Shown here piece after piece: positions 1 to 6,423 of a stretch of 12,531 nucleotides of DNA (position 1 is its first letter; each line of letters starts with the position of its first letter). This DNA is from Bacteroidota bacterium. Lineage in GTDB: Bacteria > Bacteroidota > Bacteroidia > Flavobacteriales > Flavobacteriaceae. Below the pieces are notes generated by a model, which ran no database searches, was not told where the DNA came from, and saw only the letters and a program-made list of their open reading frames with translations. The stretch lies in NCBI GenBank assembly GCA_023437485.1, contig JAEZGB010000041.1:1-12531 (forward strand), given 5' to 3'. A program made the position numbers and the translations under genes.

Positions 1-14
1 GTTTATCGGTTCCG

Positions 15-35
15 AACTTTAAACTTTAAACTTTC
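15..35. repeat. Three tandem 7-mers, AACTTTA type
   Basis: AACTTTA occurs at 15-21 and 22-28, and AACTTTC at 29-35, in perfect head-to-tail register. It is the first of several 7- or 8-bp tandem arrays in this gene-free stretch (1-210). I see no gene in these 210 bases; they hold repeats and one possible terminator. Confidence 0.8.
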
Positions 36-43
36 TAGTTAGT

Positions 44-75
44 AGTCTTCAGTCGTCAGTCATCAGTCGTCAGTC
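44..75. repeat. Heptamer array, unit AGTCRTC
   Basis: Consecutive 7-mers AGTCTTC, AGTCGTC, AGTCATC and AGTCGTC, then a partial AGTC, run from 44 to 75. The 19-mer TCAGTCATCAGTCGTCAGT at 56-74 recurs exactly and in the same orientation at 11971-11989 near the other end of the window. Conceptual translations of such arrays give spurious peptides rich in RQSSV-like strings, so they should not be called genes. Confidence 0.85.
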
Positions 76-95
76 AAAAATGCCTAAGATGAGGC
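76..95 (-). terminator. Weak intrinsic terminator for the PLP enzyme gene
   Basis: Read on the minus strand, GCCT and AGGC form a 4-bp stem with a 6-nt loop, followed by A and five T. It lies about 115 bp beyond the minus-strand stop codon at 211. A competing 7-bp inverted repeat (AAGATGA at 86-92, TCATCTT at 112-118) shares its bases. The short stem makes this a tentative call. Confidence 0.3.
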
Positions 96-152
96 TTGGT
101 AATGTAAACCGTCATCTTTGATCGTTAACCACAGACCTCCGTCATGCAGCGC

Positions 153-204
153 ATTCGCTAATTCGCTAATTGGCTAATTGGTAAATTCGCTAATTCACTA
201 ATTA
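153..204. repeat. Octamer array, unit ATTCGCTA
   Basis: Six consecutive 8-mers run from 153 to 200 (ATTCGCTA twice, ATTGGCTA, ATTGGTAA, ATTCGCTA, ATTCACTA) and are followed by ATTA. The unit differs from the 7-mers nearby in both length and sequence. The array ends only six bases before the stop codon of the minus-strand gene that ends at 211, so it is probably transcribed as part of that gene's 3' end. Confidence 0.85.
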
Positions 205-210
205 CTTCTA

Positions 211-1410
211 CTACACCACCCCGGTCTCCACCATGCACTCGCGCATCATCGTCCAGGTCCTTTCGATGTCGTTGTCAAGCCCAATCGAGAAGCGGACAAG
301 CCCGTCGGTAAGGCCCATCTGCGCCTGCTCCTCGGCAGGGATTTCGCTCGAGGTCGATGTGCCCGGTGCGCTAAACAAAGTCTTGTAAAACCCAAGGCTC
401 ACGGCCAGGTATCCAAGGTTGCGCTGCTGCATCAGCTCCATCATCGCGACTGCCTTTTCGGCGCTTCCGGCGTCAACGGTCAGCATGCCGCCAAAACCGT
501 ATTCGGGGTTCATCATCGATTTGTAAAGTTGGTGGCCAGGATGGCTGGCAAGCCCCGGATAGGCTGTTTTCACGCCGGCCTCTTCAAATTTTTGGGCCAG
601 GTAAAGCGCATTGTGGCTGTGCTGCTTGATTCGGATATGCAGCGTTCTGAGGTTTTTCATCACGCTGGCGCTGCGAAGCGAATCCATCGTCGGACCCAAA
701 AGCATTGACGCTCCCGAGTTCACGTCCTTCAGCGAGTTGATAAAATCCCTCGAGGCGCAGGTCACGCCAGCCACGGTATCGCTCGAACCGTTGATGTATT
801 TGGTAAGCGAGTGGATCACAATGTCGGCGCCCAGTTTGGCCGGAGCGACAGCCAAAGGCGAAAAAGTATTGTCCACCACCAGGGTAAGCCCGTGTTTTTT
901 GGCCAACTTGGAAAGCGACGCGATGTCGGCCACCTCCAAAAGCGGGTTGGAAACCGTCTCGCAGTACAGCACCTTGGTATCGGGCGTAATCGCGGCCTCG
1001 ACCACATCCAGTTTGGTGATGTCCACAAAACTAGTCGCGATTCCCAGCCTGGGCGCAAAATTCTTCAAAAAGGCATAGGTCCCGCCGTAGATGGTACGGC
1101 TTGACACAATGTGGTCGCCCTGCCCGCAAAGCTGCAAAAGGGTAGGGGTAATCGCGCCCATCCCCGATGCCGAGACATTCGCCGCCTCGGTGCCTTCCAT
1201 CGCCGCGAGTGCCTGGTCAAGATAAAGGTTGCTGGGCGAGGAGTGCCTTGAATAAAGGTAGCAGCCCTCGGCGTTGCCTTCAAAGGTGTCAAACATCTTT
1301 TTGGCCGATAAAAACGTATAGGTCGAAGAATCGGATATTGAAGGGTTTACGCCACCGAATTCGCCAAAGTACTGGAGGTCCTGAATTTTGTCTGCGGGAT
1401 CGAATGCCAT
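211..1410 (-). CDS. Trans-sulfuration family PLP enzyme (methionine gamma-lyase / cystathionine gamma-synthase type)
   Basis: A 399-residue cytosolic enzyme of the Cys/Met-metabolism PLP family (fold type I), with the usual family length. Visible landmarks are a YSRHSSPS stretch at 53-60 (the YxRxxxPT-like segment that contacts PLP phosphate from the neighbouring subunit), SGMGAI at 82-87, the PLP-ring aspartate in VVDNTF (D180) and the Schiff-base lysine in SLTKY (K204). Members cleave or exchange the gamma substituent of methionine, cystathionine or O-acylhomoserine. Flavobacterial homologues are often labelled methionine gamma-lyase. The segment TIYGGTYAF (106-114) carries Gly110 where classical methionine gamma-lyases have a characteristic Cys (YGCT), so the substrate is uncertain. 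The gene diverges from an Lrp-type regulator that probably controls it. The start at 1410 gives a family-like N terminus, and the 5' leader carries an RNA-like element. Confidence 0.9.
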   Translation of the reverse strand: MAFDPADKIQDLQYFGEFGGVNPSISDSSTYTFLSAKKMFDTFEGNAEGCYLYSRHSSPSNLYLDQALAAMEGTEAANVSASGMGAITPTLLQLCGQGDHIVSSRTIYGGTYAFLKNFAPRLGIATSFVDITKLDVVEAAITPDTKVLYCETVSNPLLEVADIASLSKLAKKHGLTLVVDNTFSPLAVAPAKLGADIVIHSLTKYINGSSDTVAGVTCASRDFINSLKDVNSGASMLLGPTMDSLRSASVMKNLRTLHIRIKQHSHNALYLAQKFEEAGVKTAYPGLASHPGHQLYKSMMNPEYGFGGMLTVDAGSAEKAVAMMELMQQRNLGYLAVSLGFYKTLFSAPGTSTSSEIPAEEQAQMGLTDGLVRFSIGLDNDIERTWTMMRECMVETGVV

Positions 1411-1422
1411 GATTTTTTATTT

Positions 1423-1500
1423 GGAGCTTTTTCCGGCTGTCCGCTGTATCTTTTTCTCCGCTTTGCTTCAAAAAAGGGATGCCGCTGCCATCCGGGCTAG
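1423..1500 (-). ncRNA. Structured RNA-like leader element (Flavo-1-like?)
   Basis: On the minus strand this stretch reads AGCCC, then a perfect 5-bp hairpin (GGATG/CATCC, 7-nt loop, plus-strand 1477-1493). A second stem CTTTTT/AAAAAG (plus-strand 1450-1455 with 1471-1476) follows, then AGATACAGCGGACAGCCGG, five A and GCTCC. The ends can pair (AGC with GCT, CC with GG, an A5 bulge). From memory this layout matches an element that recurs in flavobacterial intergenic DNA, which I believe is the Rfam Flavo-1 motif of unknown function. It ends 12 nt before the ATG of the PLP enzyme, so it lies in that mRNA's leader. The pairing is seen in the sequence; the family name is recalled and not verified. 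Confidence 0.5.
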
Positions 1501-1531
1501 GCTGTGATTAGACTTCTGCCAAAGAAAAGAA

Positions 1532-1551
1532 GTTGATTGCTATCAATCAAC
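1532..1551. promoter_or_regulatory. Perfect inverted repeat, candidate operator
   Basis: GTTGATTG (1532-1539) and CAATCAAC (1544-1551) are exact inverted repeats separated by CTAT. The site lies midway in the divergent promoter region between the PLP enzyme and the Lrp-type regulator, where an Lrp dimer could bind. I see no T-tract, so a terminator is unlikely. The assignment to Lrp is inferred from position. Confidence 0.5.
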
Positions 1552-1565
1552 ATAAAATCGCTTTC

Positions 1566-1628
1566 GCCGAAAATTTATCGGCAAAATTGTGGTTCGACCG
1601 ACAAAATTGCTGAAATTGCCGCAAAATT
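1566..1628. promoter_or_regulatory. Palindrome plus 20-bp phased CAAAATT boxes, candidate Lrp operator array
   Basis: GCCGA (1566-1570) and TCGGC (1578-1582) form an inverted repeat around an A/T-only centre, a layout common for Lrp/AsnC sites. CAAAATT then occurs at 1582-1588, 1602-1608 and 1622-1628, exactly 20 bp apart, or about two helical turns. The boxes would therefore sit on one face of the DNA, as expected for a multimeric Lrp wrapping its promoter. The array ends 14 bp before the regulator's start codon, so autoregulation is likely. Confidence 0.5.
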
Positions 1629-1642
1629 CTCAACTTCACCGA

Positions 1643-2095
1643 ATGGACGCCATCGACAAACAACTCCTTGCCCTCTTGCAGGACAACAGCCGCCGAACCA
1701 CCAAAGAACTCTCGGTCAAACTTGGCCTATCGGCCACCGCGGTATATGAACGAATCCGCAAGCTGGAAAAGTCCGGTACCATCAACAAGTATGTGGCACT
1801 TCTGGATAAAAGCAAAATAGGAAAGGGCTTTGTGGTGTTTTGCCACATCAAACTGTTGCAGCACTCGCGCGATTTTTTGACGCGTTTTGAGCGCGAAGTG
1901 AACAAACTCGACGAGGTGCTCGAGTGCTACCACGTCAGCGGCGATTACGATTACATTTTAAAAGTCTGCGTCGAAAATATGGAAGCCTACCGCGAATTCA
2001 TGGTCACCAAGCTCACTACGTTGCAACATATCGGGAGTACGCACTCAACCTTTATGATTTCGGAAGTCAAGAATACGACGGCGTTTGTGTTATAG
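1643..2095 (+). CDS. Lrp/AsnC family transcriptional regulator
   Basis: A 150-residue feast/famine regulator. The N-terminal winged helix-turn-helix (about residues 1-60) opens with MDAIDKQLLALLQDN and includes RRTTKELSVKLGLSATAVYERIRKLEKSG. A short linker leads into the RAM/ligand-sensing domain (about 65-150), with the typical GDYDYILKV motif and a final ISEVKNTTAF-like strand. Such proteins assemble as dimers to octamers, bind amino acids and switch target genes. I take the ATG at 1643, because family members begin at MDxxDxxIL. An upstream in-frame GTG/TTG-type extension back to 1589 would read through the operator-like repeats and lacks family similarity. It diverges from the trans-sulfuration enzyme gene, so sulfur amino-acid control is the likely job (inference). 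I see no TAnnTTTG box for it. Confidence 0.93.
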   Translation: MDAIDKQLLALLQDNSRRTTKELSVKLGLSATAVYERIRKLEKSGTINKYVALLDKSKIGKGFVVFCHIKLLQHSRDFLTRFEREVNKLDEVLECYHVSGDYDYILKVCVENMEAYREFMVTKLTTLQHIGSTHSTFMISEVKNTTAFVL

Positions 2096-2130
2096 CTAAT
2101 ACCAATTCCTAATATAATTTGCTGGAAGTT

Positions 2131-2146
2131 AACGTTGTACTACGTT
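2131..2146. promoter_or_regulatory. 16-bp near-palindrome
   Basis: AACGTTGTACTACGTT reads the same on both strands except for one mismatched T/T pair (7 of 8 pairs match). It lies 36 bp after the regulator's stop codon and about 80 bp upstream of the lpdA promoter box. It could be an operator or a weak 3' hairpin of the upstream transcript; only TTTTC follows, so a strong terminator is unlikely. Confidence 0.35.
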
Positions 2147-2223
2147 TTCACATTATTTGGATGAACGTTAGGAGCCTGCAAACGGTTGTGCCAAAAGTTT
2201 TCGGGAAACCAAAAACAAAAGCG

Positions 2224-2231
2224 TAAATTTG
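2224..2231 (+). promoter_or_regulatory. Bacteroidota -7 box (TAAATTTG) for lpdA
   Basis: TAAATTTG matches the Bacteroidota sigma-70 -7 consensus TAnnTTTG and lies 25 bp upstream of the lpdA ATG. The -33 element is poor; only a T-rich TTTTC is present at about 2198-2202. This is the first clear promoter upstream of the tightly packed run that starts with lpdA. Confidence 0.55.
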
Positions 2232-2256
2232 TTACCCGTAAACCAATACCTCTATC

Positions 2257-3663
2257 ATGAATTCATTCGACGTTGTCGTGATCGGCTCGGGCCCCGGTGG
2301 CTATGTGGCCGCAATCCGTTGTTCACAATTAGGCTTCAAGACCGCACTCATTGAAAAATACCCCACCCTTGGCGGAACCTGCCTAAACGTGGGCTGCATC
2401 CCGTCAAAAGCATTGCTTGATTCTTCGCACCACTACCACGATGCAACCTCGCATTTCAAGGAGCACGGAATCGATATTTCGGGTGAGATCAAGGTGAACA
2501 TCGAGCAGATGATCGCGCGTAAGGCCGGAGTCGTGGACCAGAACGTCGCGGGAATCAAATACCTGATGGAAAAGAACAAGATCACGGTTTTGGAGGGCGT
2601 CGGTTCTTTTGACGATGCCACTCACGTAAAAGTCACAAAACCAGACGGTTCGTCCGAATCAATTGAAGCAAAGAATATCATCATCGCAACGGGTTCAAAG
2701 CCGTCAACATTGCCGTTTATCAAAATCGACAAGGAGCGCATCATCACCTCTACCGAGGCCCTAAAGCTTAAGGAAGTGCCCAAGCATTTGGTCATCATTG
2801 GCGGCGGTGTCATCGGGCTCGAGCTCGGCCAGGTTTACCTCAGGCTGGGCGCGCAGGTTTCGGTTGTTGAGTACATGGACCGCATCATCCCCACGATGGA
2901 CGCCGCGCTTTCAAAAGAACTCACCAAGGTCCTCAAAAAGCAGGGTATGAAATTCTACACCTCGCACAAGGTAAAATCGGTGGAGCGCAATGGCGAAGGG
3001 ATCACGCTTCAGGCCGATAACGCCAAGGGCGAAACGATCACCCTGCAGGGTGACTACGCGCTGGTATCAGTGGGACGTCGGCCGTTCACCGAAGGCCTCG
3101 AAGCCGAAAAAGCTGGTGTAAAACTCACCGACCGCGGCCAGATCGAGGTTAATGACCGCCTGCAGACATCGGTACCGAACATCTACGCCATTGGCGATGT
3201 GGTGCGTGGTGCGATGCTCGCGCACAAGGCAGAGGAGGAAGGCGTCATGGTCGCCGAAATCATAGCCGGCCAAAAGCCTCACATCGATTACAACCTGATC
3301 CCGGGCGTGGTTTACACCTGGCCTGAAGTGGCGGCCGTCGGCAAGACCGAGGAGCAACTCAAGGAAGCGGGAATTGAGTACAAAACGGGAAGCTTTCCGT
3401 TCAAGGCGCTGGGTCGCTCGCGCGCATCGATGGATACCGACGGATTTGTCAAGATTCTCGCCGATGCCAAAACCGACGAAGTTTTGGGCGTCCACATGAT
3501 CGGGGCCCGCGTCGCCGATTTGATCGCCGAGGCAGTAACTGCAATGGAATTCCGCGCCTCGGCCGAGGATATCGCACGCATGTCGCATGCGCACCCAACC
3601 TATGCCGAAGCCGTCAAGGAAGCCGCGCTGGCCGCCACTGACAACCGCTCGATTCATGCCTAA
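2257..3663 (+). CDS. lpdA: Dihydrolipoyl dehydrogenase (E3)
   Basis: A 468-residue flavoprotein that reoxidises protein-bound dihydrolipoamide with NAD+. It is the E3 subunit shared by pyruvate, 2-oxoglutarate and branched-chain 2-oxoacid dehydrogenase complexes and the glycine cleavage system. The FAD-binding Rossmann motif GSGPGG is at residues 10-15. The redox-active disulfide is GGTCLNVGCIPSK (C42 and C47), and the NAD-binding motif GGGVIG is at 182-187. A second FAD contact lies in YAIGDV. The dimer-interface active-site pair is in SHAHPTYAE (H446 and E451). Length and all catalytic residues are normal. None of the E1/E2 subunit genes is adjacent. The end overlaps the next gene by 8 bp. 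Confidence 0.97.
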   Translation: MNSFDVVVIGSGPGGYVAAIRCSQLGFKTALIEKYPTLGGTCLNVGCIPSKALLDSSHHYHDATSHFKEHGIDISGEIKVNIEQMIARKAGVVDQNVAGIKYLMEKNKITVLEGVGSFDDATHVKVTKPDGSSESIEAKNIIIATGSKPSTLPFIKIDKERIITSTEALKLKEVPKHLVIIGGGVIGLELGQVYLRLGAQVSVVEYMDRIIPTMDAALSKELTKVLKKQGMKFYTSHKVKSVERNGEGITLQADNAKGETITLQGDYALVSVGRRPFTEGLEAEKAGVKLTDRGQIEVNDRLQTSVPNIYAIGDVVRGAMLAHKAEEEGVMVAEIIAGQKPHIDYNLIPGVVYTWPEVAAVGKTEEQLKEAGIEYKTGSFPFKALGRSRASMDTDGFVKILADAKTDEVLGVHMIGARVADLIAEAVTAMEFRASAEDIARMSHAHPTYAEAVKEAALAATDNRSIHA

Positions 3664-5095
3664 ATCATTAAAGGTGAATAGTATATTTAAAATCTGGACC
3701 CTGTTGCTCGGTGTTTCGGCCTTTGCCCAAACTCCCTGCAGCGGCGGGATGTCCGGCGGTTATCCGTGCCTGAACTTTGATCTTATGGCCCGCGTCGATT
3801 TCCCGCAGATGGGCGGCACTTCGTCTACCCAAGGCAATGACTGCTGGGGCTGGACTGATCCGCTTACGGGTAAGGAATACGCCATTATGGGGTGCACGTC
3901 CCACACGGCGTTTATTGACATCAGCAATCCTGCGGCCCCCGTCTATAAAGGCAAGGTGAATTCGCGCAACAATATTTCAAGCCCCTGGCGCGACGTAAAG
4001 GTTTACAACAACCACGCATTTATCGTGAGCGAAGCCCCTGGGCACGGGATGCAGGTTTTTGACCTGACCCGGCTGCGCAGTGTGACGCTGCCGCAAACCT
4101 TTGCGCCCGATGCACTTTATTCGGGCTTTGGCAACTGCCATAACATCGCCATCAATGAAGCTACCGGTTTTGCCTATTGCGTAGGCTCCAACACCTTTAA
4201 TGGAGGCCCGCACGTGGTCAATATCCAGGATCCGCTCAATCCCACCCTGGCAATGGGTTACGCGGCACAGGGCTATACGCATGACGCCCAAATTGTTACC
4301 TACAACGGGCCCGACAGCGAACACAACGGGAAAGAAATCTATTTTGGCGCCAATGAAAACAAGGTGGTGGTCCTTGATGTAACCGACAAATCAAATCCCA
4401 TCCTGATTTCGACTTTTTTCTATCCCAATACAGCCTATACGCATCAGGGGTGGCTCACTCCCGACATGAAGTACTGGATTGTGGGCGATGAGATTGATGA
4501 GCTGGATTTTGGGTTTCAGACCCGGTCAGTGATTGTTGACATGACCAACCTTGACAGCCCGGTGCTAAAAGGGCAGTATTTTGGCGCAACGCCGGCCATT
4601 GACCACAACGGCTATACGCTTGGCAATGAATTTTACCTGGCCAATTACCGCGCGGGCCTGCGGCTCATGAGCACCGAGAATATCGCCTCGGGCACCATGA
4701 CCCAAATAGGTTTTTTTGACACCTTTCCCATGAGCAACAGCGCCGAGTTCAACGGTGCGTGGAGCGTTTATCCTTATTTTGCCAGCGGGAACATCATCGT
4801 CAGCGACATTGACCGCGGACTCTTTGTTGTCCGAAAAAGCGGCACGCTATCAAACGCTGACCAGGTCATGACTTCCTTTTTGATCTCGCCCAATCCTGCA
4901 GCCGAAACAGTCAACATTTCAGGCGCGAGTGCCCCGATGGAACTTGTCGAAATCTATGATCTGCCCGGGAAGTTGATCAAATCCTTCAAAACCGGCGCAC
5001 GTACCGAAGCCACCCTGGATCTGGGCGGAATATCCCCGGGAATTTACCTGATCATGATCAATCAGATGGAAGTCAGGAAACTCGTAATTAGATGA
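3656..5095 (+). CDS. Choice-of-anchor B family (LVIVD-repeat) secreted protein with T9SS sorting tail
   Basis: A 479-residue exported protein. Residues 1-24 form a signal peptide (KSLK basic end, IWTLLLGV core, probable cleavage after SAFA). The body contains repeated segments typical of LVIVD/choice-of-anchor B proteins, such as GCTSHTAFIDISNPAAP, DVKVYNNHAFIVSE, HNIAINEATGFAYCVG and VVVLDVTDKSNP, which suggest a beta-propeller. The last ~73 residues (407-479), with ISPNPAAETVNI and GIYLIMIN, form a type A T9SS sorting domain. The protein should therefore be secreted across the outer membrane and attached to the surface or released. The function of the family is unknown. I choose the ATG at 3656, inside the end of lpdA, because it directly precedes the signal peptide; the longer upstream frame lies in lpdA coding sequence. 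The end overlaps the next gene by ATGA. Confidence 0.88.
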   Translation: MPKSLKVNSIFKIWTLLLGVSAFAQTPCSGGMSGGYPCLNFDLMARVDFPQMGGTSSTQGNDCWGWTDPLTGKEYAIMGCTSHTAFIDISNPAAPVYKGKVNSRNNISSPWRDVKVYNNHAFIVSEAPGHGMQVFDLTRLRSVTLPQTFAPDALYSGFGNCHNIAINEATGFAYCVGSNTFNGGPHVVNIQDPLNPTLAMGYAAQGYTHDAQIVTYNGPDSEHNGKEIYFGANENKVVVLDVTDKSNPILISTFFYPNTAYTHQGWLTPDMKYWIVGDEIDELDFGFQTRSVIVDMTNLDSPVLKGQYFGATPAIDHNGYTLGNEFYLANYRAGLRLMSTENIASGTMTQIGFFDTFPMSNSAEFNGAWSVYPYFASGNIIVSDIDRGLFVVRKSGTLSNADQVMTSFLISPNPAAETVNISGASAPMELVEIYDLPGKLIKSFKTGARTEATLDLGGISPGIYLIMINQMEVRKLVIR

Positions 5096-6423
5096 GACGA
5101 TTACTGACATTGCTTGCCTTTGCTGCGTTTTCCTGTTCCGACCAGGACGGCGGGGCTGTGGAAAGTAGTTTTCAGGGTGAGATTGCCTGGAGCAAAAATT
5201 ACGGCGGCTCCCTGGACGAATTTGTCGGCAATGCTGCGCCAACACCTGACGGCGGCCTCATCGCGATTGCCTATACTGACAGCAATGACGGTGATGTGCA
5301 AAAACAGAACGCAAGCACTGAAATCTGGCTGCTCCGGCTGGATGCTCAGGGCAACAAGGTTTGGAGCCGGACTCTTGGCGGATCGGCTGATGATTACGGA
5401 ACCAGTATCACCGCCACCCACGATGGCCATTTCGCCATCAGTGGCTACAGCGGGAGCAATGACGGCGATGTTCCCGGAAATCTCGGCATGCACGATTTTT
5501 TGATCAGCAAGATTGACATTGACGGCAATATTCTTTGGAGCCGCAATTACGGATTCATGAGCCACGACCACGCGCACAAGGTCATCGGCACTAAGGACGG
5601 TGGCTTTTTTATTGCCGGTTACGCCGATTATGCCGGGATAGATGACAACGGAAACGGCAATTCCGGGCCCGGCCATGATATGCGCGGCGTTCAGCATGGC
5701 GTTGGCGAATTCTTCGGGATCAAGCTTGACGCGCAGGGTAATTTGGAGTGGTACCGATATTTTGGCGGGACGATGAATGATCGCGTCAATGACCTGGCGC
5801 TCGCCGACGACGGCGGAATCCTGATGGCGGGTTATACCGAAAGCAGTGACTATGACATCGAGGACAGCCGTGGAAGCTATGATTATTGGGTCATAAAATT
5901 AGATTCCGAAGGAAGCCTTCACTGGAAGAAGAATTTTGGCGGTAGCGGCATCGATCAGGCCTTTGCCATCGTAAACACCGGGCATAATTCATATCTGGTG
6001 GCGGGACGGTCCAACAGCACCGACGGCGATGTTTCGTCGGCCATTGGCAACTTTGACGCCTGGGTAGTGCATTTTGATGATCACGGGCACCTGCTTTGGG
6101 AAAAATCTTTTGGCACCATTGATTATGACGCGGCCGCCTCCATCAGGCCCTGGAATGGTAAATTCATCCTATCGGGAAATTCGCGGGGATCAATCGATGG
6201 AAACAATCAAGGCGAAAACGATTATTGGGTATTTTCAATCGATGCGCATCCCAATACCGGCATCCATTGGCAAAAATCGCTTGGCGGAAGTTCAATAGAT
6301 ATGGCCACCGATGCACTGGCGGTAAACAGCGGGCTTGTGGTCCTGGGCCAATCGCAAAGTGCCGACGGCGACGTTTCCGGGACCCGTGGCGGTGCCGATC
6401 TCTGGTTGGTTAAATTGCAGTGA
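5092..6423 (+). CDS. Predicted surface lipoprotein, seven-repeat beta-propeller
   Basis: A 443-residue protein with no named function. The N terminus MRRLLTLLAFAAFSC is a lipoprotein signal with acylated Cys15. SDQD follows, an acidic stretch resembling the lipoprotein export signals that send Bacteroidota lipoproteins to the cell surface. The rest consists of seven repeats, each starting with Trp and a W-x-(K/R)-x-(Y/F/L)-G-G-(S/T) motif. These tryptophans are at 33, 91, 149, 220, 278, 336 and 393, so the period is 57-58 residues apart from one 71-residue repeat. Each repeat also has a GG-x-x-x-(A/S)-G-Y strand, and several carry an (S/T/A)xDGDV turn (64-69, 122-127, 309-314, 423-428) that may bind calcium. 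Seven such units fit a seven-bladed propeller. Overlap by 4 bp with the upstream T9SS protein implies translational coupling and a joint surface role (inference). Confidence 0.82.
   Translation: MRRLLTLLAFAAFSCSDQDGGAVESSFQGEIAWSKNYGGSLDEFVGNAAPTPDGGLIAIAYTDSNDGDVQKQNASTEIWLLRLDAQGNKVWSRTLGGSADDYGTSITATHDGHFAISGYSGSNDGDVPGNLGMHDFLISKIDIDGNILWSRNYGFMSHDHAHKVIGTKDGGFFIAGYADYAGIDDNGNGNSGPGHDMRGVQHGVGEFFGIKLDAQGNLEWYRYFGGTMNDRVNDLALADDGGILMAGYTESSDYDIEDSRGSYDYWVIKLDSEGSLHWKKNFGGSGIDQAFAIVNTGHNSYLVAGRSNSTDGDVSSAIGNFDAWVVHFDDHGHLLWEKSFGTIDYDAAASIRPWNGKFILSGNSRGSIDGNNQGENDYWVFSIDAHPNTGIHWQKSLGGSSIDMATDALAVNSGLVVLGQSQSADGDVSGTRGGADLWLVKLQ

Noticed and set aside
611..1104. Plus-strand open frames of 155 and 97 codons
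   Set aside because: They lie antisense within the PLP enzyme gene, have no recognisable domain, and the minus-strand protein keeps its family motifs throughout.
3587..3655. Extended N terminus of the choice-of-anchor B protein
   Set aside because: The extra codons lie in lpdA and would place basic residues before an otherwise complete signal peptide beginning at 3656.
3067..3657. 196-codon minus-strand frame opposite lpdA
   Set aside because: It is a mirror frame of a GC-rich conserved gene. Its translation is low in structure-like patterns and lpdA is intact.
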